Positions 39,955 through 49,522 are shown, numbered from the stretch's first letter. The stretch is DNA of 64,000 nt from Pseudomonas protegens (GCF_003363755.1 NZ_CP031396.1:992001-1056000); one strand, 5' to 3'. The notes: generated from the sequence alone by a model not told the origin. Made by a program: numbers and translations.

Positions 39955-41508
39955 ATGATCTCGCTACAGCGTGCGCGTACCTTTCTCAAGCTGCCCCTGG
40001 CTCTAGCCATCGGCCTGGCCTCGATCACGGCTCAGCAAGCCGCTGCTCACGGCTACATTGAGAGTCCGGCATCGCGCGTGTTCCTGTGCAACAAAGGCCA
40101 AAACACAGGTTGCGGCGTTGCCACCTACGTGCCTCAGAGCATTGAGTACTTCGCCTCCACTGGGTACGGCCACACCAGCTACCCGAGCAACGCACAAGCC
40201 TGTGATGGCGACTTCCGCACCTGCGGTCCGGCCAACGGCCGAATCGCGTCTGCCGGCCTGGGCAGCTTCGGCAAACTGGACGAGCAAACCACCAGTCGCT
40301 GGAAGAAGAACACCATCAAACCCGGCCCGAACACCTTCACTTGGCACTACACCGCCTATCACAAGACCCGCAATTACCAGTTCTACATCACCAAAAAGGA
40401 CTGGAACCCGAACCAGCCGCTGACCCGCGACTCCTTCGAGATGACACCTCTTCTCGACGAACCGTGGGGCGGTCGCATGCCGAACGCAAAAACCCGACAC
40501 ACCGTGAATATCCCTGCCGACCGTAGCGGCTATCACGTATTGCTCGCTGTCTGGAAAGTCGATGACAACCGCAACTCCTTCTACCAGGTGGTGGACCTGA
40601 ACATCGACAACCCGGGGGCGGCTAGCCAGCCGGACCCCGTCGCGGAGTCGGCCTGGACCGATATCGGTTCGGTGCAGCCCGAAGCACTGGGAGTCGGCGA
40701 CAAGGTCAGGACCCGGGTCTTTACCGCGCAAGGCGAACAACTGGCCAAACAGGTGACCCTGGACATTACCTCGGCCGCCATGGCGGACAAGAACACCTGG
40801 ACCCGGGAACTGGCGAAGAAGGTCAACGCCGCCAACCTCGGCTACCAGATGGGTGATCTGAACGCCAAGGACCAAGTGGTTGCCGTACTGGGCAAGAACA
40901 CCATCTTCGCCAAGAAAGACAGCGGCATCACCAGCGTGCTGATCGACAGGACCCTGGCCGTCAGCCCAACCGAACTGAAAATCGCCGGACTGCAAGCGCA
41001 GTACCCGATCAAGGATGGCCAGGTCGAGCTGCAAGTGAAGGCCAGCCTTGAGGCCACGGACCCAAGCGACAGCTACTTCCTGTCCATGGAGATCTATGAC
41101 GCAGCAGGCAAGCGCGTCCAGGTGGCATACGGCGACGTCGGCAGCCTCAACCCGCAGTTCTCGACGACGCTCAAAGACATCAACCCCGGCCAATACGACC
41201 TGGTCATCGTGTCCAGCTCCAAGAAAGGCCACCTGTTGCAGAAGACCGCCAGCTTCAAGGTCACGCCTGAGGTCGTCGAGCAGAAGCCGGAAAATCCGGC
41301 GGATGTCAGCGCCCAGTATGACTACGTCTTCCCTCAGGGGCTGCAGTCCTACAAGGCCGGAACGCTGGTTCTGCAACCCAAGGACGGCCAGGTCTATGAA
41401 TGCAAGCCGCTGCCGTTCAGCAGCTACTGCAAGCAGTTCACGACCGGCATGAACGTGTTCGAACCAGGTGTCGGCAGCTCCTGGGAATGGGGCTGGATAC
41501 GCCGTTAA
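39955..41508 (+). CDS. CbpD-like AA10 lytic polysaccharide monooxygenase 1
   Basis: 517 residues. A Sec signal peptide (LPLALAIGLASITAQQAAA) is cut before H32, so the mature protein starts HGYIESP, the first half of the copper histidine brace. The second brace His is in TAYHKTRNYQFYITK. The AA10 domain (about 32-215) is followed by a GbpA2-like module (about 240-430), an EQKPENPADV linker and a C-terminal chitin-binding CBM73 (YDYVFPQGLQSYKAG ... WEWGWIRR). This is the architecture of P. aeruginosa CbpD, a type II secretion substrate acting on chitin-like polymers. It is first of four tandem paralogues and has its own downstream hairpin. It shares a nearly identical 284-bp tract with paralogue 2. 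The Shine-Dalgarno AAGGA supports ATG 39955. Confidence 0.93.
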   Translation: MISLQRARTFLKLPLALAIGLASITAQQAAAHGYIESPASRVFLCNKGQNTGCGVATYVPQSIEYFASTGYGHTSYPSNAQACDGDFRTCGPANGRIASAGLGSFGKLDEQTTSRWKKNTIKPGPNTFTWHYTAYHKTRNYQFYITKKDWNPNQPLTRDSFEMTPLLDEPWGGRMPNAKTRHTVNIPADRSGYHVLLAVWKVDDNRNSFYQVVDLNIDNPGAASQPDPVAESAWTDIGSVQPEALGVGDKVRTRVFTAQGEQLAKQVTLDITSAAMADKNTWTRELAKKVNAANLGYQMGDLNAKDQVVAVLGKNTIFAKKDSGITSVLIDRTLAVSPTELKIAGLQAQYPIKDGQVELQVKASLEATDPSDSYFLSMEIYDAAGKRVQVAYGDVGSLNPQFSTTLKDINPGQYDLVIVSSSKKGHLLQKTASFKVTPEVVEQKPENPADVSAQYDYVFPQGLQSYKAGTLVLQPKDGQVYECKPLPFSSYCKQFTTGMNVFEPGVGSSWEWGWIRR

Positions 41509-41532
41509 ACCCGGTGCTTCAAAGCCTTGAGC

Positions 41533-41550
41533 GTGGCGCGCAAGCGCCAC
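41533..41550 (+). terminator. Hairpin after LPMO 1
   Basis: GTGGCGC-GCAA-GCGCCAC, a perfect 7-bp stem, 24 bp after the stop; no clear U-tail. It resembles the hairpins after the other three LPMO genes. Confidence 0.55.
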
Positions 41551-41688
41551 CTGCTCTTGACCGGCTGTAGCGGCCGCCAACGCAATGGGAACTGACACTC
41601 GTGTTCAGGCCAGGCGGCAGCACAGCAACCTCTCCCCTTTTTGACTACCCAGTGACACCCACTATTTCAAGGTAAGGATCAATACCAG

Positions 41689-43257
41689 ATGGTTACCTCA
41701 CAAAGAGCTCGCACCCACCTTAAACTGCCTCTGGTCATCGCCATGGGCATGGCGGCTCTGGCTTCGCAACAGGCAGGTGCACACGGCTACATCGAAAGCC
41801 CGAAATCCCGGGCATTCCTGTGCAGCAATGCCGGTGGCAACCTGAACAAGGACTGCGGCAGCGCAACGTATGAACCGCAGAGCATCGAGTACCTGACAGG
41901 CGGCAGCCGCGCGGACTTCCCACGCGCCGGGCAGTCCTGCCACGGCGCCTTTACCCAATGCGGCCCAGCCAACGGCACCATCGCCGCGGGCGGACTGGCC
42001 GCCTTTGCCAAGCTCAACGAACAAACCTCCACGCGCTGGAAAAAAGTCACCGTCAAGCCTGGGCTGAACACCTTCGACTGGCGCTACACCGCGGCACACG
42101 CCACGCGCAACTGGCAGTTCTACATCACCAAGAAGAACTGGAACCCCAACCAGCCATTGACTCGCGACTCGTTCGAGTCAACGCCGTTGCTCACCGATAC
42201 CTGGAACAACACCATGCCGGCCAAGGCCGGGGGTAAAACCAGCCATAAGGTGAACATCCCGGCTGATCGCAGCGGCTATCACATCGTCCTGGCTACCTGG
42301 ATGGTGGCTGACAACAGCAACACCTTCTATCAAGTGGTGGACCTGAACATCGATAACGCCGGCGCGCCTGCCAAGCCCGAGGCCGAAGTCGCGAAGTCGA
42401 TCTGGACCGATATCGGTTCGGTGCAGCCCGAAGCACTGGGAGTCGGCGACAAGGTCAGGACCCGGGTCTTTACCGCGCAAGGCGAACAACTGGCCAAACA
42501 GGTGACCCTGGACATTACCTCGGCCGCCATGGCGGACAAGAACACCTGGACCCGGGAACTGGCGAAGAAGGTCAACGCCGCCAACCTCGGCTACCAGATG
42601 GGTGATCTGAACGCCAAGGACCAGGTGGTTGCGGTACTGGGCAAGAACACCATCTTCGCCAAGAAAGACAGCGGCATCACCAGCGTCCTGGTGGACCGCA
42701 CCCTTGCCGAGCGCACCACTGAACTGAGCGTTCTGAGCCTGCATAAGGAGTACCCGATCAAGAACGGCCAGGTCGAGCTGCACCTCAATGCCGTGCTCGA
42801 ACACACCGACCCGAACGACAGTTACTTCATGTCCCTGGAAATCTTTGACGCAGCAGGCAAGCGTATCCAGCAGGCATACGGCGATGTCGGCAACCTCGCC
42901 CCCCACTTCGCCACCACGCTGAAGGACATCCAGCCCGGCCAATACGACCTGGTCATTGTGGCCAGCTCCAAGAAAGGCCGCCTGTTGCAGAAAACCGCCA
43001 GCTTCAAGGTCACGCCCGAGGTCGTCGAGCAGAAGCCGGAAAATCCGGCCGACGTCAGCGCCCAGTATGACTACGTCTTCCCTCAGGGACTGCAGTCCTA
43101 CCAGGCCGGAACGCTGGTTCTGCAACCCAAGGACGGCCAGGTCTATGAATGCAAGCCGCTGCCTTCCAGCAGCTACTGCAAGCAGTGGACGAGCAACATG
43201 AACGTGTTCGAGCCGGGCGTCGGCAGTGCCTGGGAATGGGGCTGGACGCGCCAGTAA
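41689..43257 (+). CDS. CbpD-like AA10 lytic polysaccharide monooxygenase 2
   Basis: 522 residues with the same layout as paralogue 1: signal peptide to AQQ/SQQAGA, mature H32 (HGYIESPKSRAF), second brace His in TAAHATRNWQFYITK, GbpA2-like middle module, EQKPENPADV linker and CBM73 ending SAWEWGWTRQ. The catalytic domain is clearly diverged from paralogue 1, but the middle module contains a 284-bp stretch with only two base differences and the C-terminal module is also nearly identical, a sign of gene conversion or recent recombination. The Shine-Dalgarno AAGGAT precedes ATG 41689 by 12 bases. Confidence 0.93.
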   Translation: MVTSQRARTHLKLPLVIAMGMAALASQQAGAHGYIESPKSRAFLCSNAGGNLNKDCGSATYEPQSIEYLTGGSRADFPRAGQSCHGAFTQCGPANGTIAAGGLAAFAKLNEQTSTRWKKVTVKPGLNTFDWRYTAAHATRNWQFYITKKNWNPNQPLTRDSFESTPLLTDTWNNTMPAKAGGKTSHKVNIPADRSGYHIVLATWMVADNSNTFYQVVDLNIDNAGAPAKPEAEVAKSIWTDIGSVQPEALGVGDKVRTRVFTAQGEQLAKQVTLDITSAAMADKNTWTRELAKKVNAANLGYQMGDLNAKDQVVAVLGKNTIFAKKDSGITSVLVDRTLAERTTELSVLSLHKEYPIKNGQVELHLNAVLEHTDPNDSYFMSLEIFDAAGKRIQQAYGDVGNLAPHFATTLKDIQPGQYDLVIVASSKKGRLLQKTASFKVTPEVVEQKPENPADVSAQYDYVFPQGLQSYQAGTLVLQPKDGQVYECKPLPSSSYCKQWTSNMNVFEPGVGSAWEWGWTRQ

Positions 43258-43279
43258 ACACTGATTGCCAACCCCTTGA

Positions 43280-43305
43280 ACGTGGCGCCCCGGCGCCACG
43301 TTTTT
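43280..43305 (+). terminator. Intrinsic terminator after LPMO 2
   Basis: ACGTGGCGCC-CC-GGCGCCACGT with TTTTT at the end; a perfect 10-bp stem 22 bp after the stop. Confidence 0.8.
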
Positions 43306-43338
43306 CTGCTCCCTCTGTAGCCCCAGTCCTGCCCGCAC

Positions 43339-43357
43339 ACTCTCGTACTGGTCCCAT
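43339..43357 (+). promoter_or_regulatory. Conserved 19-bp motif upstream of LPMO 3
   Basis: ACTCTCGTACTGGTCCCAT matches the motif upstream of LPMO 4 (45208-45226) at 18 of 19 bases and lies 135 bp before the ATG, a similar distance to the second copy (141 bp). The surrounding DNA is not as well conserved, suggesting a selected site. Confidence 0.5.
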
Positions 43358-43492
43358 TCAAGCGCCGAAGACGGCCTCTTACTCTGGCCACGGCCATCGA
43401 GCACTGACCATCCCCCGCCGAGCTCACTGCGAGTAACCGCACTGTCAATCGATGCCTGTTGACCCCAATAACGCACAACCAAGGATTAAGCG

Positions 43493-45049
43493 ATGATCAC
43501 GCTGCACAAAGCCCGTTCATTCCTCAAACTTCCTCTGGCAATGGCCATCAGCATGGCCGCGCTCAGCGCACAACAAGCGGCCGCGCACGGCTATATCGAA
43601 AACCCCAAGTCCCGCTCGTACATGTGTAGCGCCAAGGGCGGCAACCTGAACACCAACTGCGGCCCGGTAGCCTACGAGCCACAGAGCGTCGAATACCTGG
43701 CCAACGCCAGCCGCGACGGTTTCCCCAGCACCGCCCAAGCCTGCCACGGTGAGTTCACCCGCTGCGGCCCAGCCAACGGCACCATTGCCGCCGGTGGCCT
43801 GCGCCATTTCGCCAAACTCAACGAACAGACCGCCAGCCGCTGGACCAAGATGAGCATCAAGCCCGGGCTGAACACCTTCGACTGGCGCTACACCGCGGTA
43901 CACGCCACGCGCAACTGGCAGTTCTACATCACCAAGAAAGACTGGAACCCCAACCAGCCACTGACCCGTGATTCGTTCGAAGCGGCGCCGCTGCTGACCG
44001 ACAACTGGAACAACACCCTGCCGACCAAGACCGGCGGCCTCACCAGCCACAAGGTCAACATTCCGGCCGACCGCAGCGGCTACCACATCGTCCTGGCCAC
44101 CTGGATGGTGGGCGACAACACCAACACCTTCTATCAGGTGGTGGACGTGAACATCGAGAACAGCGAAGTCGCGCCGTCGAGCTGGAAGAACATCGGTGCC
44201 GTTCAACCCGAGGCCCTGAGCATCGGCGACAAGGTCATGACCCGGGTGTTCAACGACCAGGGCGAACTGTCGGCCAAGCAGGTCACCCTGAACATCGACA
44301 GCGCGGAACTGGCCAAGGAAAGCAACTGGCCCAAGGCGCTGGCGGAAAAGGTCAACCAGGCCAAGCTCGGCTACCAGATCGGCGAACTCAACGACAAGGA
44401 CCAGGTGGTGCCGCAGTTCGGCAAGAACAGCATCTTTGTCAACAAGAACAGCGATATCAACAGCGTGCTGATCGCCAAGGAACAAGCCGCCAAACCGGCT
44501 GAACTCAAGGTCTCCGGCATGCAGTCCGAGTACAGCCTGAAGGACGGCAAGGTCGACCTGCACTTCAACGCCATCGCTCTGAACGGCGACTTCACCATCA
44601 CCGCCAGCGTGGTCAATGCCAAGGGCGAAACCGTTGCTCACCAGCAAGCCGACAGTGGCAACAATGCGCCGCACTTCAGCCTCGCGCTCAAAGGCGTGAC
44701 AGCGGGCCAGTACGATCTGGTGGTGGTGGCCAAGTCGAAGAAAGGCGAGCTGCTGCAAGAGACCATCAGCTTCAAGCTCAAGGCCGAGCCAGAGGTTGAG
44801 GAAACCCCGGGCGGCGGTGGCAACGAGGGCGGCACCACTCCCGAGACGCCGGCCAAGTACGACCACGTGTTCCCTGAAGGCCTGAAATCCTACAAGGCCG
44901 GCACCCTGGTGCTGCAGCCCAAGAACGGCAAGACCTACCAGTGCAAGCCGTTCCCGTACAGCGGCTACTGCGTGCAGTGGAAGGCCGGCGTGACCCAGTA
45001 CGAACCCGGCACCGGCTCTCACTGGCAGATGGCCTGGATCCTCAAGTAA
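43493..45049 (+). CDS. CbpD-like AA10 lytic polysaccharide monooxygenase 3
   Basis: 518 residues: signal peptide to AQQAAA, mature H32 (HGYIENPKSRSYMC), second His in TAVHATRNWQFYITK, GbpA2-like module and CBM73 ending HWQMAWILK. Unlike paralogues 1 and 2, the linker before CBM73 is Gly/Thr-rich (ETPGGGGNEGGTTPET), which groups it with paralogue 4. The middle module has its own sequence (SSWKNIGAVQPEALSIGDK). The Shine-Dalgarno AAGGA precedes ATG 43493. It has a separate promoter region with the 19-bp motif and a strong terminator, so it is probably monocistronic. Confidence 0.93.
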   Translation: MITLHKARSFLKLPLAMAISMAALSAQQAAAHGYIENPKSRSYMCSAKGGNLNTNCGPVAYEPQSVEYLANASRDGFPSTAQACHGEFTRCGPANGTIAAGGLRHFAKLNEQTASRWTKMSIKPGLNTFDWRYTAVHATRNWQFYITKKDWNPNQPLTRDSFEAAPLLTDNWNNTLPTKTGGLTSHKVNIPADRSGYHIVLATWMVGDNTNTFYQVVDVNIENSEVAPSSWKNIGAVQPEALSIGDKVMTRVFNDQGELSAKQVTLNIDSAELAKESNWPKALAEKVNQAKLGYQIGELNDKDQVVPQFGKNSIFVNKNSDINSVLIAKEQAAKPAELKVSGMQSEYSLKDGKVDLHFNAIALNGDFTITASVVNAKGETVAHQQADSGNNAPHFSLALKGVTAGQYDLVVVAKSKKGELLQETISFKLKAEPEVEETPGGGGNEGGTTPETPAKYDHVFPEGLKSYKAGTLVLQPKNGKTYQCKPFPYSGYCVQWKAGVTQYEPGTGSHWQMAWILK

Positions 45050-45077
45050 TCCGGCAACTCCCCAGTTGCTCCTTGGG

Positions 45078-45110
45078 GCGTGACGCGCAAGCGTCACGCT
45101 CATTTTTTTT
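45078..45110 (+). terminator. Intrinsic terminator after LPMO 3
   Basis: GCGTGACGC-GCAA-GCGTCACGC is a perfect 9-bp stem followed by CA and eight T residues (45103-45110). Confidence 0.9.
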
Positions 45111-45207
45111 ATCCGGCCGGCGCGCTTTTGCACGCCTGCAAAGGCCCGTCAGACGGGTCGCGCCGATCCGCCAAGAATCCAGCAAAAGCTTGTTCTAGAG
45201 CCCTTTG

Positions 45208-45226
45208 ACTCTCGTACTCGTCCCAT
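45208..45226 (+). promoter_or_regulatory. Conserved 19-bp motif upstream of LPMO 4
   Basis: ACTCTCGTACTCGTCCCAT, 18 of 19 bases identical to 43339-43357, 141 bp before the LPMO 4 ATG. A candidate shared activator or sigma-factor site. A loosely related string lies upstream of LPMO 2 (around 41594-41609). Confidence 0.5.
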
Positions 45227-45367
45227 GGGAACACCCGGGAGCAGCACGTAGCCTGTGCTCGCTGGCAAGGCTGCCGGAACAGCGGACCTCCAAGGTGTCC
45301 CATTCCCCCATCACCGGCTCCTCGCAGCGCTTCAACACTCATTTTTCAATTGCTCAAGGCATACAGC

Positions 45368-46921
45368 ATGATCAACTCCAACCGGACTCGCTCCTTCCTC
45401 AAACTGCCGATCGTCATCGCCATGGCGACGGCGGGACTGGCCGCCCAGCAAGCCTCGGCCCACGGTTACATCGAAAGCCCCAAGTCCCGCGCCTTCATGT
45501 GCAGTTCCGATGGCGGCAGACTGAACGTCAACTGCGGTCCAGTGATGTACGAGCCACAAAGCACCGAGTACATCGGCGTGCCCGGCCGTAACGATCTCGA
45601 GCACTTTCCAAGCAACGCCCAGGCCTGCACCGGCGACTTCAAGGTATGCGGCCCGGCTAACGGCACCATCGCCGCCGGCGGCCTGGTGCGTTTCTCCCCG
45701 ATCAACGAGCAGAGTGCTACCCGCTGGGCCAAGACCACCATCAAGCCGGGCCCGCAGAACTTCACCTGGCACTACAAAGCCGGTCACGCCACTCGCTACT
45801 GGCAGTTCTACATCACCAAAAAAGACTGGAACCCGAACCAGCCACTGACCCGCGACTCGTTCGAGATGACCCCGCTGCTGGATCAGCCATGGCCGTCCGG
45901 CACCGTCCCAGCCCCGTCCGAAGGCAAAACCCATCACACCGTGGACATCCCGTCTGATCGCTCCGGTTACCACGTGCTGCTGGCCACCTGGAAAGTCAAC
46001 GACACCGACGCCACCTTCTACAGCGTGGTCGACCTGAACATCGACAATGGCGCGGTCATCCCGTCGAACTGGAACACCGTGGGCGCGGTACAACCTGAAG
46101 CCCTGAGCATCGGCGACAAGGTCAAGACTCGCGTCTTCAACGCACAGGGCGAGCTCCACGCCAAGCAAGTGGTGCTGAACATCGATAGCGCCGAACTGGC
46201 CAAGGCCGACGTCTGGCCGCGCGAGCTGGCGAAGAAGGTCAATGCCGCCAAGCAGGGCTACCAGATGGGCCTGCTCAACGACAAGGACGAAGTGGTGCCG
46301 AACTTCGGCAGGAACGAAATCCTGGTCAAGAAAGGCAGCGACATCGTCAACGTGATGATCGACAAGGAACAGGCCGCCAAACCGGGCGAGCTGTCCATCA
46401 CCGGCATGCAGTCCGAATACACCCTGAAAGACGGCAAGACCGAACTGCACTTCAACGCCATCGCCAAGAACGGCGACTACACCGTGAAGGCCACCGTGTT
46501 CAACGCCAAAGGCGAAAGCGTGACCTTCCAGCAAGCGCCGGCCGGCAACACCCCGCACTTCTCCATGCCGCTGAACAATGTCAGCCCCGGGGTCTACGAC
46601 CTGGTGGTCGTGGCCACCTCGAAGAAAGGCGAAGTGCTGCAAAAGTCCGCCCGCTTCACCCTCAAGGCCGAAGCCGGCGGTGGTGAAGGTGGCAACGAAG
46701 GCGGCAACGGCGGTGAAGGCGGCGCCAAGTACGACTACGTGTTCCCCAATGGCCTGAAATCCTACAAGGCCGGCACCGTGGTCCTGCAACCCAAGGACGG
46801 CAAGACCTATGAGTGCAAGCCTGGCGCCGTCGCCGGCTGGTGCACCCAGTGGACCAGCGGCTCCAACGCCTACGAGCCGGGCGTAGGTTTCGCCTGGCAG
46901 TCGGCCTGGAACGCCAAGTAA
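45368..46921 (+). CDS. CbpD-like AA10 lytic polysaccharide monooxygenase 4
   Basis: 517 residues: signal peptide to AQQASA, mature H32 (HGYIESPKSRAFMC), second His in KAGHATRYWQFYITK, GbpA2-like module, a Gly/Glu-rich linker (GGGEGGNEGGNGGEGG) and CBM73 (YDYVFPNGLKSYKAG, ending WQSAWNAK). ATG 45368 (MINSNRTRSF) matches the paralogue N-termini; a TTG 18 bp earlier is not needed. It is last of the array and lies 137 bp upstream of gspC, separated by a perfect 12-bp hairpin, so the secretion operon probably has its own promoter or relies on readthrough. Confidence 0.93.
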   Translation: MINSNRTRSFLKLPIVIAMATAGLAAQQASAHGYIESPKSRAFMCSSDGGRLNVNCGPVMYEPQSTEYIGVPGRNDLEHFPSNAQACTGDFKVCGPANGTIAAGGLVRFSPINEQSATRWAKTTIKPGPQNFTWHYKAGHATRYWQFYITKKDWNPNQPLTRDSFEMTPLLDQPWPSGTVPAPSEGKTHHTVDIPSDRSGYHVLLATWKVNDTDATFYSVVDLNIDNGAVIPSNWNTVGAVQPEALSIGDKVKTRVFNAQGELHAKQVVLNIDSAELAKADVWPRELAKKVNAAKQGYQMGLLNDKDEVVPNFGRNEILVKKGSDIVNVMIDKEQAAKPGELSITGMQSEYTLKDGKTELHFNAIAKNGDYTVKATVFNAKGESVTFQQAPAGNTPHFSMPLNNVSPGVYDLVVVATSKKGEVLQKSARFTLKAEAGGGEGGNEGGNGGEGGAKYDYVFPNGLKSYKAGTVVLQPKDGKTYECKPGAVAGWCTQWTSGSNAYEPGVGFAWQSAWNAK

Positions 46922-46940
46922 GTCATAGCGTCAACCACCC

Positions 46941-46969
46941 GAGCGTGGCGCCACGGCGCCACGCTCCTT
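46941..46969 (+). terminator. Hairpin after LPMO 4
   Basis: GAGCGTGGCGCC-AC-GGCGCCACGCTC, a perfect 12-bp stem followed by CTTG, 19 bp after the stop; the tail has few T residues. Confidence 0.65.
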
Positions 46970-47057
46970 GTTAGCGGTCAAGCCCCCCCATGAGCTCAAC
47001 CCCCTATTCAAGAACCCTGCTCCGGCAGGGTGAAAACCTGCCGAGACGCCTGTGCTT

Positions 47058-47606
47058 ATGAGCGCCCTTCGCCCCTCGCTTCGCGCTGGCCTGCTGGTCG
47101 GCGCCTTGTCGTTTCTGGCGGCCTGGCTGGCGTGGCTGGCGTACGGCAGCTGGCAGTTCCGGCAAAGCCTGAACCCGGCGAGCCTGCAGGCGCCCGCCGT
47201 GGTGCCGGCGGCCCCCCGGTCCCAGCCCGACCCGCAAGCCATCGCCCGGCTGTTCGGCGTCCAGTTGCAAGAGCACCCAAGCGACCTGCCCCCGGTGCCG
47301 CTGAGCCTGCTGGCCAGCCTGGTGGCCGCTCACCCGGAGCAGTCCCGGGCCCTGATCGAATCGCCGGAAGGCAGCCGCTTCTATGGCATCGGCGAGCCCC
47401 TGCCGGGCGGGGGCAGCCTGCGCCAGATCGGCACCGACCAAGTGCGAGTGCAACGCTTTGGCGAGGAACTGATCCTGAGCCTGCCCCAGCACGCAACGCC
47501 GTTGCTGACCCCGCAGGCAGAGGACGCCGCCGCGGCCCAACCCCATCCACAGCCAGGCAGCGGGAGCCTGCTGCAACCGTCTGTGCAATCCCCTGGAGCA
47601 TCATGA
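47058..47606 (+). CDS. gspC: GspC, type II secretion inner-membrane connector (short form)
   Basis: 182 residues. A cytoplasmic N-terminus and one membrane helix (GLLVGALSFLAAWLAWLAYG) precede a periplasmic HR domain (IARLFGVQLQEHPS, LVAAHPEQSRALIESPEGSRFYGIGE, QIGTDQVRVQRFGEELILSL), which contacts the secretin GspD. The protein stops after a Pro/Gln-rich tail and lacks the PDZ or coiled-coil substrate module of longer GspC/XcpP proteins. The ATG at 47058 is used; a GTG 6 bp earlier is possible. Its stop overlaps the gspD ATG (ATGA). Confidence 0.88.
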   Translation: MSALRPSLRAGLLVGALSFLAAWLAWLAYGSWQFRQSLNPASLQAPAVVPAAPRSQPDPQAIARLFGVQLQEHPSDLPPVPLSLLASLVAAHPEQSRALIESPEGSRFYGIGEPLPGGGSLRQIGTDQVRVQRFGEELILSLPQHATPLLTPQAEDAAAAQPHPQPGSGSLLQPSVQSPGAS

Positions 47607-49522
47607 ATCGAGCCTTTATCGCCGGGTCCCTGCTGACCCTGGGCACCCTGATCAATCCCGTGTACGCCACGGAAAAAACCGCCGCGGCCCAGCAATGGAC
47701 CCTGAACATGAAGGACGCCGAGCTGCGCGACCTGGTCAACGAAGTGGGCCAGATCACCGGCAAGACGATGATTCTGGACCCGCGCCTGAACGGCAAGGTC
47801 ACGGTGCAATCGAGCACCGCCATGGATCAGCAGGGCATCTACTCGCTGTTTCTCACCGCCCTGCGCAGCCAGGGTTTTGTCGCCATGGACCAGGGCGACC
47901 GGGTGTTGATCCTGCCGGTGGCCGAAGCCAAGACCAAGGCCCACGCCGAGCCCAGCGGCGCCAGTGAAGAGTTCGTGACCCAGGTCATCGAACTGAACAA
48001 TGCCAACGCCAGCGAAGTGGCCAGCGCGGTGCGCCCGCTGGTGGCCGCGGACGCCTACATGGCGCCCTCCACCACCTCCAACGCCCTGGTGATTTCTGAC
48101 AGCGCCAACAACGTCGAGCGGGTGCGCCTGGTGATCAACGAGCTGGATAACGCCGGTGGCCGGCAGTTCAGCATCGTGCAGCTCAAGCACGCCTGGGCCA
48201 CCGAAGTGGCCAAGACCCTGACCGACAGCCTGGCCGACAGCAACAGTGCGATGACCAGCGCCAAGGCCATTGGCGACTCGCGCAGCAACCGCCTGATCCT
48301 GGTGGGCCCGGCGCCGGTCCGCCAGCAGATGCAGCGTCTGGCACAGAGCCTGGATGTACCGACCAATGTCGGCGACACCGCGCGGGTGCGCCGGCTCAAC
48401 CACAGCGATGCGAAGAAGCTCGAAGAACTGCTCAGCGGCATTGGCAAGCGCATGGAGTCCGGCAACCGTGGCGGCGACAGCCAGAAACCCGACAGCCCGG
48501 TGCTGGTCAGCGCCGACACCAGCCAGAACGCCCTGGTGCTGATGGCCTCGCCGGCCCAGCTGGCGACCTTCGAAAGCATCATCAACGAGCTGGACCGGCC
48601 CCGGGCCCAGGTGCTGGTGGAAGCGGCGATCGTCGAAGTCAGCGGCGACATCAACCAGGCCCTCGGCGTGCAATGGGCCGGCAACCGCGGCAAGCTGTCC
48701 GCCGCCGCCAACTTCAATAGCGCCGGCCTGTCCATCGGCACCCTGCTCAACAGCCTGCAGGACGAAAAGCGCCCGAACCTGCCCGATGGCGCGATCATCG
48801 GCATCGGCGGCAGCAACTTCGGCGCGCTGATCACCGCCCTGTCCAGCGACTCCAACAACAACCTGCTGTCCACCCCGAGCCTGCTGACCCTGGACAACGA
48901 AGCGGCGGAAATCCTCGTCGGCCAGAACGTGCCGTTCCAGACCGGCTCCTACACCACCGACACCGCCGGTGCCAGCAACCCCTTCACCACGGTGGAACGC
49001 AAGGATGTGGGGATCACCCTCAAGGTCACGCCACATATCAATGAAGGCAACTTCCTGCGCCTGAATGTCGAGCAGGAAAGCTCCGAGCTGGCCGCCGCGC
49101 CGCCGGGCATCAACACCAGCGACGTGATCACCAACAAGCGCTCGGTCAAGAGCACCATCCTGGCCAACGACGGGCAGATCATCGTCCTCGGCGGGCTGAT
49201 CAAGGACAACGTCAAGGTCCAGGTCAGCAAGGTGCCGCTGCTGGGGGACATTCCCTGGGTCGGCCGCCTGTTCAGCAGCAGCAAGGAAGTCAACGAGAAG
49301 ACCAACCTGATGGTGTTCCTGCGTCCGACCCTGCTGCGCAACGCCGCCAGCACCGAGCAGATGAGCCAGCACAAGTACAACAACATGCGCTCGCTGCGCA
49401 GCCCGGACGGCAAGACCGGCGGCCAGTTGCCTGCCGACGCCCACCGCCTGTTCGACGCCCAGCGCGATGGCGATGCAGGCCTGATCGACATGCGCGCCCC
49501 CGGCGCCCAGCGCCAGCCATGA
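47603..49522 (+). CDS. gspD: GspD, type II secretion secretin
   Basis: 639 residues. Signal peptide [17 protein letters not shown]0 domain ([20 protein letters not shown]); N1-N3 repeats ([56 protein letters not shown]); secretin barrel ([92 protein letters not shown]). It forms the 15-mer outer-membrane pore. No pilotin gene (gspS) is visible nearby and the C-terminus lacks an obvious S-domain. It is coupled to gspE by ATGA. Confidence 0.95.
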   Translation: MNRAFIAGSLLTLGTLINPVYATEKTAAAQQWTLNMKDAELRDLVNEVGQITGKTMILDPRLNGKVTVQSSTAMDQQGIYSLFLTALRSQGFVAMDQGDRVLILPVAEAKTKAHAEPSGASEEFVTQVIELNNANASEVASAVRPLVAADAYMAPSTTSNALVISDSANNVERVRLVINELDNAGGRQFSIVQLKHAWATEVAKTLTDSLADSNSAMTSAKAIGDSRSNRLILVGPAPVRQQMQRLAQSLDVPTNVGDTARVRRLNHSDAKKLEELLSGIGKRMESGNRGGDSQKPDSPVLVSADTSQNALVLMASPAQLATFESIINELDRPRAQVLVEAAIVEVSGDINQALGVQWAGNRGKLSAAANFNSAGLSIGTLLNSLQDEKRPNLPDGAIIGIGGSNFGALITALSSDSNNNLLSTPSLLTLDNEAAEILVGQNVPFQTGSYTTDTAGASNPFTTVERKDVGITLKVTPHINEGNFLRLNVEQESSELAAAPPGINTSDVITNKRSVKSTILANDGQIIVLGGLIKDNVKVQVSKVPLLGDIPWVGRLFSSSKEVNEKTNLMVFLRPTLLRNAASTEQMSQHKYNNMRSLRSPDGKTGGQLPADAHRLFDAQRDGDAGLIDMRAPGAQRQP

